Assembly (NCBI RefSeq): GCF_007672725.1
Contig: NZ_VDTC01000004.1
Coordinates: 124,001-188,000, forward strand
DNA length: 64,000 bases
Reading direction: 5' to 3'
DNA from: Corynebacterium aurimucosum ATCC 700975
GTDB taxonomy: Bacteria > Actinomycetota > Actinomycetes > Mycobacteriales > Mycobacteriaceae
Shown here: piece after piece, positions 41,948 to 50,686 of the stretch
Numbering within the stretch: the stretch's first letter is position 1
How the letters are laid out: every line of letters begins with the position of its first letter
Program-made: the position numbers and the translations under genes
The notes under the pieces: generated by a model
Told to the model about the DNA's origin: nothing
What the model saw: the letters and a program-made list of their open reading frames with translations, nothing else
The model's database searches: none

Positions 41948-43719
41948 TTACTTCTCCTTCTGCTCAGTGTTCGGGTCGTAGCCGTCGGCCCAGGTATCGG
42001 TGTCGAAGTCGTAGTCTACGTTCTCGCCCTTTTCATCGGTGCGCTGGTACCAGTCCGTGTAGCGGTGGGCGGAGGAGTCGAAGTCGGAGCCTGCACCGCG
42101 GCCTTCGTCGGCATGCTCGACGGTGAGCTCGAAGTCATCGCCGTGCTCCTCGATGCCGCGCACGACGGCGTTTTCCACCGCGGCGCGCGCGTAGGCGCGG
42201 CGGATGAACATCGGGTCGGAGCGCAGGTCCTTGATGAAGGCCACCATCATGAACAGCAGCACCAGACAGAATGGGAGCGCCGAGAGGATGGTGAGGTTCT
42301 GCAGGCCGGTGAGCACGTCCTCGCCGCCGGTGAGCAGCATGACGATGGCGATGCCCATCATGCACAGTCCCCAGAAGATGACGATGAACTTGTTCGGCGC
42401 GGGATTGCCCTTGGAAGACATGGTTCCCATGATGACCGATGCGGAATCGGCAGACGTGATGAAGAAGACCGCCAGCACCACGATCAGAACAAATGGTGTG
42501 ATGCTGCTCAGCGGCAGGTGGTCAAACATGGCGAAGAGAACCTGCTCGCCGGAGGCAGAGCCATCAAAGTTCGGTAGTTCCTCGCGCTGGAAGGTGATGG
42601 CCGTGCCGCCGAAGATGGTGAAGGCCAAAATGAGGATGAGGGAGGGCGCGAAGACGGTGACGGCGGTGAATTCGCGCAGCGTGCGGCCACGGGAAATGCG
42701 GGCGACGAACATGCCGACGAAGGGCGTCCACGCGATCCACCACGCCCAGTAGAAGGCGGTCCAGTAGGACTGGAATTCGATGGTTTCATCGCCCCAGGAC
42801 AGGCCCTTGGCCATCATGGGCAAAAGCTGGTCGATGTAGGTGACGATGCCGGAGGGCACGAGGTTGAGCAAAAGCAAGGTCGGGCCGGTGAAGAAAACAA
42901 AGATGACCAGGCCGAGCGTGAGTGTGATGTTGAAGTTGGACAGGTAGCGCACGCCGCGGGAAACACCAGAGACCGCAGAGATGATGAACCCGCACCCCAG
43001 TACGGCGATGATCGCGATGAGCACAGCATTGGTCAACGGACCTGCGCCGCGGATGATGGACACTCCTTGGCCAATCTGGATGGCGGAAAGCCCCAGCGTG
43101 GCGGCGGTGCCGAAGAGTGTGGCGACGAGTGCGAGGATGTCGATAAGCTTGCCCAGCGGCCCATCGGTATCGCGGGAGCCAAACAGGGGCTTGAAAATCG
43201 AGGACACCAGCGGAACGCGGCCGCGGCGGTAGGAAGAGTAGGCGATCGCGCCGCCGACGAGGGCATAGGCCGCCCAGGGCGAGACACCCCAGTGGTAGTG
43301 CGCCTGGGCCATTGCTTGGTGGAGGGCTTCGACGCTGTTGCCGTCGACAGTGTGGGGAGGCGGGGTGATGTAGTGCGACAGCGGCTCCGAAGGACCGTAG
43401 AAGAAGATGCCAACGCCGATGCCGGCACCGAACATCATGGCCACCCAGCTGAACCAGCCGAACTCGGGTTCCTCGTCATCCGTGCCGAGCTTGATGCGGC
43501 CCAGGAAAAGGCCGCGGAGGAGGCGGCGGAGACGGACTCCGGTGAGGTGATGCCCCAGATGATGAAGGCTACGACGAACGTAGCCGTGCTGAAGAAGGTG
43601 ACCTTGTCCAGCGTGAAAGCGTTGCGTTGGTCTTCTACACCGATTCCGGGAACCAAGCCCGGGTGCATGTTGTGGGGGTAGAGGCCAACGGGTGGACCGG
43701 TAGATTTTCGAGTGTTCAC
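41948..43719 (-). pseudogene. BCCT-family betaine/choline/carnitine carrier, internal deletion and frameshift
   Basis: Sodium- or proton-coupled uptake carrier for compatible solutes, apparently broken. The N-terminal piece (NTRKSTGPPVGLYPHN, then first membrane helix TFVVAFIIWGITSPESVS) reads in one frame. The rest (GRIKLGTDDEEPEFGWFSWV, AMMFGAGIGVGIFFYGPSEP, and WTAFYWAWWIAWTPFVGMFV with its tryptophan-rich BCCT signature) reads in another. The frames meet at 43501-43509. Compared with BCCT proteins about 30 residues, the second membrane helix, are absent between them. A GTG at 43719 lies 7 nt after GATAAT; an in-frame ATG exists at 43728. An internal ATG at 43444 could make a truncated protein. 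Confidence 0.8.
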
Positions 43720-43726
43720 GTCAACC

Positions 43727-43732
43727 ATTATC
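43727..43732 (-). promoter_or_regulatory. BCCT -10 box, leaderless type
   Basis: GATAAT on the minus strand ends 7 nt before the GTG at 43719 and overlaps the in-frame ATG at 43728. Confidence 0.45.
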
Positions 43733-43801
43733 GCAGGTGCGCGAAATGACAGCGGTGTGAGCTAGGATGAAGGCACTTATTTCTGCGTCGATTGGAATGC
43801 C

Positions 43802-43915
43802 ATGTCGCTGCCTAATTTTGATGAGAATGTCCGTGAACTGGAGGAAGCCTTTGCTCTCTTCGAGCTCGTGGAGGAACACGTCCTCGATCCGAACCTGTTG
43901 TTCACGGTGAAATAA
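43802..43915 (+). CDS. 37-residue acidic micro-protein
   Basis: A very short gene reading MSLPNFDENVRELEEAFALF and then a further 17 residues ending LLFTVK. It is acidic and should form one amphipathic helix, with regularly spaced Leu/Phe and Glu residues. TAGGAT at 43763-43768 is a plausible -10 and GGA lies 5 nt before the ATG. It stands alone between the divergent BCCT carrier and the convergent FUSC gene, and a stem-loop follows at 43928. Nothing identifies a function. The protein-like composition in the right strand context makes it credible, but length alone gives weak statistical support. Confidence 0.5.
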   Translation: MSLPNFDENVRELEEAFALFELVEEHVLDPNLLFTVK

Positions 43916-43927
43916 TCCGCCTCTTCT

Positions 43928-43961
43928 GTGCGCACGCGAGTACTCCGCGGCGGGTGCGCAC
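43928..43961. terminator. Stem-loop between micro-ORF and FUSC gene
   Basis: Two GTGCGCAC copies, themselves palindromic, pair across an 18-nt loop. It lies between convergent genes, where a shared terminator is expected. No clear T-run follows. Confidence 0.5.
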
Positions 43962-43968
43962 TATGAGG

Positions 43969-45606
43969 TCATTGACGCATTTCCGCCTCCGTGATCTTCT
44001 CAATGAGCGTGTCCAGCTCCGCGCGGCTGGGCTGTGAGAGCGGGTTGACCACGCAGAAGTCGAGGAGGAAGTAACCGGCGGTTTGCAGAGCCGTGTGGCG
44101 CTGCCAGAACTGGCTGATATCGGAGTGGTTGGTGGCAAGTGATTGGATGCTGCGGCGCTCCGAGAGCAGCTCGTAGTGCAGGTCGCGGCGCTGCGCCAGC
44201 GCTTCCTCCGGGGTCTTGATAAGCAGGGAACCGAGCAAGGCTGCCATCGCCTCGAAGCAACGCGTTTGCAGGCGGTAGTGGTTGGTCATCTGGGCCCGCG
44301 GCTTCCACAGCCACAAGAAGAGCATCGCCACGACCACGGAGAGTCCAATCTCCGCCATGCGCGAGCCGATGGTGTGGGCCAAATGCTCCGAGGAGTTGCC
44401 CATCAGCAGTGCCAGTGGGGTGGAGAAGATAACGCATAGCGCGTAGTTCTTCACCACCAGAATCTCCGCGCAGAACTGGCAGAAGGCCAACGCGAGCACC
44501 AGCCCCCAGCCGTGCGGGCTCAAGGACGCAATGAGAGCGAAGAGGCACACGCCCAAGACCGATCCCAGCATGCGCTGCACGCCGCGAATCGTCCCCGGCA
44601 CCCGGTCGGGCCCCCACTGCAAGACCAGGAGCACCGACACCGCGCCCCAGTCCGGGCGGTTAAGCCCCAGCGCCAAGCCAATGAACGCGGTGACCAGGCC
44701 GCCGAGCGCGATCTTTTCCGCCGTCACCACCGCGTGGGAATTGCCCACCGCAGCGCGGTAGAAGCGGTAGCGCATCGTCGGCTTGGTGTGCGGGATGGCG
44801 GTGCGGTCAGGGTCGACGTAGGTGGGGGAATCAGAGAGCTGATCCGAGTTGCCACCCACTTGCTTGTGGTGCGCCACGATGCGCTGTTGCGCGGCCAGCG
44901 CGCGGTGAACCAGCTCCGCCTGGGCGGGGCGGCGGATGCGGCGGCCGCGGATCACGCCGGCGTCGGCAAGCGCTTGCCAGGCGGTGGAGATAGCGGACTG
45001 CGCCTGGTGGTGGCGGGCCAAGAAATCGGTGTCCGAGTGAAGGAAGGCATCGGCGGCCTTCTCTAGCGCGGCCACCGCGCGCGTTTCCGGGCCGTGCGGA
45101 TCCCTAAAGCGCGGCACCATGCCCAGTACGTAGCCTGCCGCGACGCCGGCCAGGCTCCACGCGGCCACCTCCCACGGGGAGACCCCGCGCAGCATGGTGG
45201 AACCACCGGCCACCATCACGATGAAGAAGGACCCCGGCGGCGGCAGCCGCAGCGCATTCTGCACGAACGCGCCGGTCGTCGCCAGTGCCACCGTAAACAC
45301 CGCAGACAGCGCCAGGCCATGCACGCCGACGAGGGAACCGGCCGTAGCCGCCAGCGTGAGCAGCCCGCCAGCAGTGAGGATGACGCGGCGCCGCGTGCGG
45401 TAGGGGTGCCCCTCGCCGTAGATGACGGAGAAGGCGCCGGCAGAAATGAGCAGCACCGCATCCGGGTGGCCCGTTAAAACAGCAATCCCGCCCGGGATGA
45501 TGATCGCCAATGCCGCGCGCAGGGCACCGGGCCAACGGCGCGCGGAGGTGTTGAAGGCGGTAAAGAGCTGAAGGGCGTTAGGGCGTTGCGGCAGAGGGTG
45601 TTCCAT
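43969..45606 (-). CDS. FUSC-family membrane exporter
   Basis: A 545-residue membrane protein with two groups of hydrophobic segments (about residues 20-150 and 300-440) separated by a soluble helical region, the layout of FUSC/aromatic-acid exporter proteins. It contains GHPYRTRRRVILTAGGLLTL in the first block. The second block opens with AVVTAEKIALGGLVTAFIGL and continues WGAVSVLLVLQWGPD and GTIRGVQRMLGSVLGV, the repeated FUSC motif. The ATG at 45606 lies inside the end of the ABC ATPase gene, an overlap of 29 bp, so it is the last cistron of the peptide-transporter operon. Substrate unknown; members export aromatic or toxic compounds. Confidence 0.83.
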   Translation of the reverse strand: MEHPLPQRPNALQLFTAFNTSARRWPGALRAALAIIIPGGIAVLTGHPDAVLLISAGAFSVIYGEGHPYRTRRRVILTAGGLLTLAATAGSLVGVHGLALSAVFTVALATTGAFVQNALRLPPPGSFFIVMVAGGSTMLRGVSPWEVAAWSLAGVAAGYVLGMVPRFRDPHGPETRAVAALEKAADAFLHSDTDFLARHHQAQSAISTAWQALADAGVIRGRRIRRPAQAELVHRALAAQQRIVAHHKQVGGNSDQLSDSPTYVDPDRTAIPHTKPTMRYRFYRAAVGNSHAVVTAEKIALGGLVTAFIGLALGLNRPDWGAVSVLLVLQWGPDRVPGTIRGVQRMLGSVLGVCLFALIASLSPHGWGLVLALAFCQFCAEILVVKNYALCVIFSTPLALLMGNSSEHLAHTIGSRMAEIGLSVVVAMLFLWLWKPRAQMTNHYRLQTRCFEAMAALLGSLLIKTPEEALAQRRDLHYELLSERRSIQSLATNHSDISQFWQRHTALQTAGYFLLDFCVVNPLSQPSRAELDTLIEKITEAEMRQ

Positions 45607-46798
45607 ATCGGGAGAACACCTTACTCGCTTCGCCGCGCTCGACCAGCCGGCCGTCCTGCAAGACCGCCACCGTGGGGCACAAGTGGCGCACGACGTCGAT
45701 GTCGTGGGAGACAAAAACCAGCGTCATGTCCTTCGTCACGCGCTGCAGCAGCTCCAGGACCTGGGCCCGCGATGTCGCATCTAGCGCCGAGACGGCCTCG
45801 TCCGCCAGCAGAATATCCGGCTTGCCCACCACGGCGCGCGCCAGCGAGATGCGTTGGCGCTGCCCGCCGGAGAAATCCCGCGGATAGCGCTCGAAGCCAT
45901 CGATGCCGACCTCCCGCAGCACAGCTTCGGCCTCCTCGCGCGTCCCGCCGCCCTCGGCCACGATCTTCCAAATAGGCATGCGCGGGTTGAGCGAGCCTTT
46001 GGGGTCTTGGAAGACCATGTGCACGCGCTTGGCGACGTCCACCGTTCCCGAGGTCGGCTCCGCCAAACCGGTGAGTAGCTTGAGCAGCGTGGATTTGCCG
46101 GAGCCGGAGCCACCGACGATGCCGAGGCGTTCGCCCTCGCGGACGGTGAGGGAGACGTCGTCCAGCGCGGTGACCCCGCGGTAGGCCTTGGTCACGTTCT
46201 TAAGCTCGATGACGGGCTCGCCCAAGGTAGGTACGGGTGGCGGGGTGAGGTCGGGAGTGGTGAGCTCACCGATGCGCACGACGCGGTCGCACACGCGCTT
46301 GACGACGTCCTGGTCATGGCTAATAAACAGCAACGCGGTGTCCTCGTTATCCGCGGCATCCACGATGGTGGTCAGGATCTCCTCCTGGGTGAAGGGATCC
46401 AGCGCGGTGGTCGGTTCATCGCAGATGAGGAGCTTGGGGTGGCGGGCCATGGCCATCTCGATGAGTGCGCGCTGGCGCTGCCCGCCGGAGAGCTGGTGCG
46501 GGAAGCGGTTGAAGCCGGGCACCTTCATCAGCGGGTCGAGCGCGGTCATGGGTTCTTGGAAGACCATGGCCAGCGGCAGCTTGCGCAGGTCGCGGTCGCG
46601 CATGCCCAGCAGCTCCTGGCCGTTGAACTGAATGGATCCGGTGGCCTGCAGGTGATCGGGCAAAAGCCCCATGATGGCCAGGGCCGTCAGGGACTTGCCG
46701 CTGCCGGAATCCCCGACGAGGCCGACGCGCTCGCCGGGTGCGATGGAAAAGGAGAGGGGGCCGACGGGGCCCACGCGCAGATCAGTGACGGTCAGCAT
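45578..46798 (-). CDS. Fused double ATPase of an oligopeptide ABC importer
   Basis: Two ATP-binding domains of the DppD/DppF type in one 406-residue protein. Domain 1 has Walker A GDSGSGKS (29-36), Q-loop FQEPMTALDP (Gln81), signature LSGGQRQR (103-110) and Walker B LLICDEP. Domain 2 has GGSGSGKS (229-236), FQDPKGSLNP (Gln264), FSGGQRQR (309-316) and ILLADEA. In domain 1 only 22 residues separate the Q-loop from the signature, against 45 in domain 2, and the text jumps from PLMKV to PGFNRFPHQ. A stretch of the helical subdomain therefore appears to be missing in frame. It overlaps the permease gene by 17 bp and the FUSC gene by 29 bp. Confidence 0.88.
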   Translation of the reverse strand: MLTVTDLRVGPVGPLSFSIAPGERVGLVGDSGSGKSLTALAIMGLLPDHLQATGSIQFNGQELLGMRDRDLRKLPLAMVFQEPMTALDPLMKVPGFNRFPHQLSGGQRQRALIEMAMARHPKLLICDEPTTALDPFTQEEILTTIVDAADNEDTALLFISHDQDVVKRVCDRVVRIGELTTPDLTPPPVPTLGEPVIELKNVTKAYRGVTALDDVSLTVREGERLGIVGGSGSGKSTLLKLLTGLAEPTSGTVDVAKRVHMVFQDPKGSLNPRMPIWKIVAEGGGTREEAEAVLREVGIDGFERYPRDFSGGQRQRISLARAVVGKPDILLADEAVSALDATSRAQVLELLQRVTKDMTLVFVSHDIDVVRHLCPTVAVLQDGRLVERGEASKVFSRYGTPSAATP

Positions 46799-47540
46799 GG
46801 CTTCCTAGCAGGTTGAATCCGAGGACGGTGCCGGCAATCGCCAGCCCGGGCCACAGCGCCTGGAGGGGGTGGGTGGCGAGGAGGGGCTGGGCGTCGTGAA
46901 GCATGCGGCCCCATGAGGCGGTCGGCGGGGCAGTGCCCAGGCCGAGGTAGGACAGGCCGGCTTCAGCGAGGACGGCCAGCGCAAAGTAGACGGAAGCCTG
47001 GATGGCCACGATGCCGCCGAGGTTGGGCAGTACGTGGCGCCACGCGATGAGCGCCGGCGGCACGCGCGAGATGCGCGCGGCCGCGATATAGTCCTGCGTC
47101 ATGATCTGCAGCGTGCCGGAGCGCGTGACCCGGATGAAGGAGGGGATGCCGGCGATGCCGATGGCGATGGTGGCCGTGAGCGTCGAGGAGCCCCACACCG
47201 CGCCGGCGACGATGGCCAGCAACAGCGCCGGGAAGGCGAGCAGCAGGTCGGTGGCCGCCATGATGAAACCGCCGCCGCGCATCCCGGCGACGATGCCGAG
47301 CGGTACGCCGATGAGTGCGGCGATGGCCACCGCCACGACGCCCACCAGCACGGTGATCTGGGCGCCGGCGAGGATGCGGGAGAAGGTATCGCGCCCGAAG
47401 CGGTCGGTGCCCATGAGGTGCTCCAGGCTGGGGCCGGCCAGGCGGTCGGGGGAGATGAGGTTGGGGTCATAGGGCGTCCACACTAGGGAGACCAGCGCAA
47501 GCAGGATGGTCAGGCCCACCAGGATATAGCCGGGTTTCAT
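46782..47540 (-). CDS. Peptide ABC transporter permease, DppC type
   Basis: Inner-membrane permease of 252 residues for di/oligopeptides or a similar solute (nickel carriers share the fold). LMGTDRFGRDTFSRILAGAQ at about residue 42 is the DppC/OppC N-terminal hallmark. The ABC-coupling EAA loop is seen as DYIAAARISRVPPALIAWRH followed by VLPNLGG, near residues 150-175. About five hydrophobic segments follow the first anchor. The ATG overlaps the preceding permease stop by 4 bp, and its end overlaps the ATPase by 17 bp. The protein is at the short end for its family, which may reflect a reduced C-terminus. Confidence 0.9.
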   Translation of the reverse strand: MKPGYILVGLTILLALVSLVWTPYDPNLISPDRLAGPSLEHLMGTDRFGRDTFSRILAGAQITVLVGVVAVAIAALIGVPLGIVAGMRGGGFIMAATDLLLAFPALLLAIVAGAVWGSSTLTATIAIGIAGIPSFIRVTRSGTLQIMTQDYIAAARISRVPPALIAWRHVLPNLGGIVAIQASVYFALAVLAEAGLSYLGLGTAPPTASWGRMLHDAQPLLATHPLQALWPGLAIAGTVLGFNLLGSHADRH

Positions 47541-48442
47541 CGCGCCTCCTTCAGCCGCGGGTCGATGACCCTGTAGGCCAGGTCCGTGAGCAGGTTGACG
47601 GTCAGAGTGAAGGTCACGAAGACCATGATGAGGGTCTGGACGGTGGTGAGGTCGCGGGTGGAGACGGCGTCGAGAAGCAGCGAGCCCAAGCCGGGGATGA
47701 CGAAGACGTTCTCGATGACCACCGCGCCCACCACCAGGGTGCTCAGCTGCACGCCGGTGACGGTGAGCACCGGCAGGGCGGCGTTGCGCAAGCCGTGGCG
47801 GATGAGCGCCCCGGTGCGGGATTCACCCAGGGAGCGGGCGGTGCGGATGTAGTCCTTGTCCATCTCCTCGCGGAGGGTGGCGCGCACGTAGCGCGTGAGC
47901 ATCGCGCCTTGCACCAGCGCCAGCGAGATAGCCGGCAGGACCAGGTGGCTTAAACCCTCGCGCGGCAGCTGCCAGCCGTTGGCCGGAAGCCATCCCAGGT
48001 GCACGGAGAACACGGCGACGAGCAAAATACCGACGAGGAAGCTGGGCACCGCGATGCCCAGCTGCGTGGCGGCGTTGAGCACGGGGAGCCTAAAGCGGGC
48101 CAGCAGGATGCCCATGGGGATAGCCCCGGCCAAGGCGAGGGCGATGGCCAGCCCGATGAGCAACAGCGTGACCTGCGCGCGGTCAATCACCAGCGGGGTG
48201 ATGTCCTGCTGCGAGGACAGCGAGACGCCGAAGTTGCCGGTCAACAGCCCTTTCATCCACTCCAGGTATTGCACGAGAAGCGGGCGGTCCAGGCCCATGG
48301 CGTGGGTCAGCTCCGCCACGGATTCATCAGTGGCGTTGACGCCCAAGGCCACGCGCGCCGGGTTGCCGGGCACTGCCCGCATGAGCAGGAAGATGATGAT
48401 GGAGGCGGCCCACATGGTGCCGAGGAAGCGCAGGAATCTCAT
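47537..48442 (-). CDS. Peptide ABC transporter permease, DppB type
   Basis: Partner permease of 301 residues. It has the typical N-terminus (FLLMRAVPGNPARVALG), MGLDRPLLVQYLEWMKGLLT and GNFGVSLSSQQDITPLVIDR. Five further hydrophobic segments include the EAA loop DYIRTARSLGESRTGALIRH followed by GLRNAALPV near residue 205. VVGAVVIENVFVIPGLGSLL near residue 235 is the other strong DppB block. It overlaps the binding-protein gene before it and the DppC-type gene after it by 4 bp each. Confidence 0.92.
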   Translation of the reverse strand: MRFLRFLGTMWAASIIIFLLMRAVPGNPARVALGVNATDESVAELTHAMGLDRPLLVQYLEWMKGLLTGNFGVSLSSQQDITPLVIDRAQVTLLLIGLAIALALAGAIPMGILLARFRLPVLNAATQLGIAVPSFLVGILLVAVFSVHLGWLPANGWQLPREGLSHLVLPAISLALVQGAMLTRYVRATLREEMDKDYIRTARSLGESRTGALIRHGLRNAALPVLTVTGVQLSTLVVGAVVIENVFVIPGLGSLLLDAVSTRDLTTVQTLIMVFVTFTLTVNLLTDLAYRVIDPRLKEAR

Positions 48443-49857
48443 CGCACTCCTCGCAACTCGATGGCATCGGTGATCTGGTTGGGTTGCAGGCCGGTCAGGC
48501 CCTCGCGGTAGAGCACGATATTGGGCATATTCATCAAGGTCAGGGCGGGCATATCTTCCATGATCTGGTCGACCGCCCCTTTCATGTCATCCTGCTTCAA
48601 CAACGTGCGGGTCTGCGGCGAATCATAGCCGATGTAATAGTCCGGGTTGCCAAAGATGGTAGGGATATCGCGCGGCTCGACGTGCGCGACGAGCGACATC
48701 TGATAGTCCTTGGCCCCCATGACTTGGCTCAGCCACACGGCGGGAAACTCCGCGGTTTCCAGCGTGACCTCGAATCCCATCTCCGTCAGTTGCGAGTAGA
48801 GGAACTCAGAGAGCGTTTGCGTATAGGGCAGGCTGGGCACGGTGAGCGTGAGCGGCGTGCCCACGGCCCCGGCCTCCTCCATCAGCGCGCGGGCGCGCGT
48901 GGGGTCGTAAGGGTAGTAGTCCTTGGCGCTAAACCACGGGTCGGTCGGCGGCACCGGAGCGCCGCCGGTGTCTTTCGCGCGGCCCTCCCAGAGGATCTCG
49001 TTGGCAGCCTGGCGGTCGATGCCATAGGCCACCGCGCGGCGCACGCGGGGGTCGTCGAAAGGCGCTGCCTGGTTATTCATGGACAGCAGCACCTCGCCGT
49101 TCGTGGTGCCGACTGCTGTTTCGATGGAGTCATCGAGGGTGTCGAGCAGCTCGGGGTTCTGCACGCCCCACACGGCGTCGACCCCGCCGGAGCGCAGGGC
49201 GTTGACCGCGGTGAGAGAATCCGGGAAGTAGCGGATGGTGATGTCTTCCTTCGCCGGGGTTCCCCAGTAGTCCGGGCGGGCGCGCAGCGCGATGTACTCG
49301 TTGGGGGAGAAGCCGGCGACGGCGAAGGGGCCGGTGCCCACAGCTTCGGTGGGCGTGCGCATGGCGCCGATGACGGTGCCCATGGACCACAACCAGCCGG
49401 CGGAGGGGCGGGATAGCTCGACGACGAGCGTGTGATCATCCACCGCCGTGGCGGATTCCACCACGTCCATCTGCTTCTTGAGCCCGTTTGTCCATTCCGT
49501 CTTCACAGCGTTGATAGACCACGCGGCGGTGTGCGCGGTGAAGGCCTCGCCGTTGGAGAAGGAGGCCTCGCGCAGGTGGAAGGTGTAGCGCGTGGAGTCC
49601 ACCTCCCAGGACTCGGCCAGTCCCGGTTCGATGTCGCCTTGCGCGGAGATACGCACGAGGGTTTCGTAGACGTTGCTCATGAGCGCGGCCGGGATGGCGG
49701 CGCCGCCGACGGTGGTGAAATCCAGGGACGTCGCGGGCGTCGTCGTGGCCAGCGTCAGCGCGGAGGAATCAGAATCAACAAGCGCCGTGGAACCGGCGGA
49801 GCAGGCACTGAGCGACGCCCCCAGCACCACCCCCAGCGCACCTAACCAGGCCTTCAT
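48439..49857 (-). CDS. Peptide-binding lipoprotein of the ABC importer
   Basis: Extracellular solute-binding protein of family 5, 472 residues. A lipoprotein signal peptide ends at lipobox SLSAC with Cys19, so it is anchored to the outer face of the membrane. Family blocks include MSNVYETLVRISAQGDIEPG then LAESWEVDSTRYTFHLRE, VGTGPFAVAGF, DDPRVRRAVAYGIDRQ and YYPYDPTRARALMEEAG. The ATG overlaps the gntR stop (ATGA), which fixes the start. It is somewhat shorter than common family members of 500-540 residues. The ligand is not identifiable; di/oligopeptides are the default for this group. Confidence 0.92.
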   Translation of the reverse strand: MKAWLGALGVVLGASLSACSAGSTALVDSDSSALTLATTTPATSLDFTTVGGAAIPAALMSNVYETLVRISAQGDIEPGLAESWEVDSTRYTFHLREASFSNGEAFTAHTAAWSINAVKTEWTNGLKKQMDVVESATAVDDHTLVVELSRPSAGWLWSMGTVIGAMRTPTEAVGTGPFAVAGFSPNEYIALRARPDYWGTPAKEDITIRYFPDSLTAVNALRSGGVDAVWGVQNPELLDTLDDSIETAVGTTNGEVLLSMNNQAAPFDDPRVRRAVAYGIDRQAANEILWEGRAKDTGGAPVPPTDPWFSAKDYYPYDPTRARALMEEAGAVGTPLTLTVPSLPYTQTLSEFLYSQLTEMGFEVTLETAEFPAVWLSQVMGAKDYQMSLVAHVEPRDIPTIFGNPDYYIGYDSPQTRTLLKQDDMKGAVDQIMEDMPALTLMNMPNIVLYREGLTGLQPNQITDAIELRGVR

Positions 49858-50609
49858 CCTTCGGACAGCTTGACCTCGAGCGGGGAGGTGGTGCCACGTA
49901 CGCTTGTCATGCCAAGTGTTAGGCGGTCCCCGAGGTACAGGATTTCGGTGCACTCGACGGGATGCCCGGAGTGATCCGAGATGTCGAGGTGCAGGCGCCA
50001 CAGCGGGGTGGCGGGCTCGACGTTGAGGGAGCGCGCATCCTCCTCACTGGCGGAAGCCAGCGAGAGCTCGCGGTTGACGTTGTCGAATTCCACGCCTTGC
50101 TTGCGCAGGTGATCGTGGATGGACTCATTATCGGCATCGAAGTTGAGGATGTGGCTGCCCACGTCGACAGGGAAGAACATGCGCTCGATGGCGATCGGCA
50201 TGCCATTGGCGCTGCGCACGCGGTGCACAAAGATAACCGGGGAGCCGGGCTCTACCCGCAGGAACTCGGCCTCCCTTTCGGTAGCGGGACAGCGGCCCAG
50301 CCACAGGGTGGAGGCGCCGGGCTCGAATCCGCGCTCGCGCAGCCAGTGCGTTACGGAGTAGATGGAGTCGAAGGACTCCGAGGTGAAACGGCCGAGAACG
50401 ACAGAGCGGCGGCCGCGGCCGGAGGAGATGAGGCCTTCCGAGCGCAGCGCCGCGACGGCCTGGCGCACGGGACCGCGGGATGAGGAGAATTGCTGGCACA
50501 ACTCGGCCTCGCTGGGCAGGAAATCACCGGGGGAAAGCTTCTTGCTGCGGATGAGATTGCGCAGATAGTCAGCGATAATACTGTGCTGCTGTGTACCGCG
50601 AAGGGCCAC
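49854..50609 (-). CDS. GntR/HutC-family regulator with UTRA ligand domain
   Basis: Transcriptional regulator of 251 residues. The N-terminal winged helix (SIIADYLRNLIRSKKLSPGD, then LPSEAELCQQFSSSRGPVRQ) covers residues 9-75. A UTRA domain follows at about 90-245 (FVHRVRSANGMPIAIERMFF, then TEILYLGDRLTLGMT), which binds small effectors. It is the first gene of the transporter operon and overlaps the binding-protein gene, so it probably controls its own operon. The GTG at 50609 has GAGGAG 7 nt upstream. The effector is likely the transported solute or a derivative, which is inference. Confidence 0.9.
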   Translation of the reverse strand: MALRGTQQHSIIADYLRNLIRSKKLSPGDFLPSEAELCQQFSSSRGPVRQAVAALRSEGLISSGRGRRSVVLGRFTSESFDSIYSVTHWLRERGFEPGASTLWLGRCPATEREAEFLRVEPGSPVIFVHRVRSANGMPIAIERMFFPVDVGSHILNFDADNESIHDHLRKQGVEFDNVNRELSLASASEEDARSLNVEPATPLWRLHLDISDHSGHPVECTEILYLGDRLTLGMTSVRGTTSPLEVKLSEG

Positions 50610-50686
50610 GGTGATGCTCCTCTATGTAGAAAACGCTGTGATGGGTAGTGATGTGTTGAAGCGCGGATGGGCGAGGGCGCGTCCGC

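Noticed and set aside
43954..43961. GTGCGCAC palindromes as operator sites
   Set aside because: They lie between convergent 3' ends, so a termination hairpin is the simpler reading.
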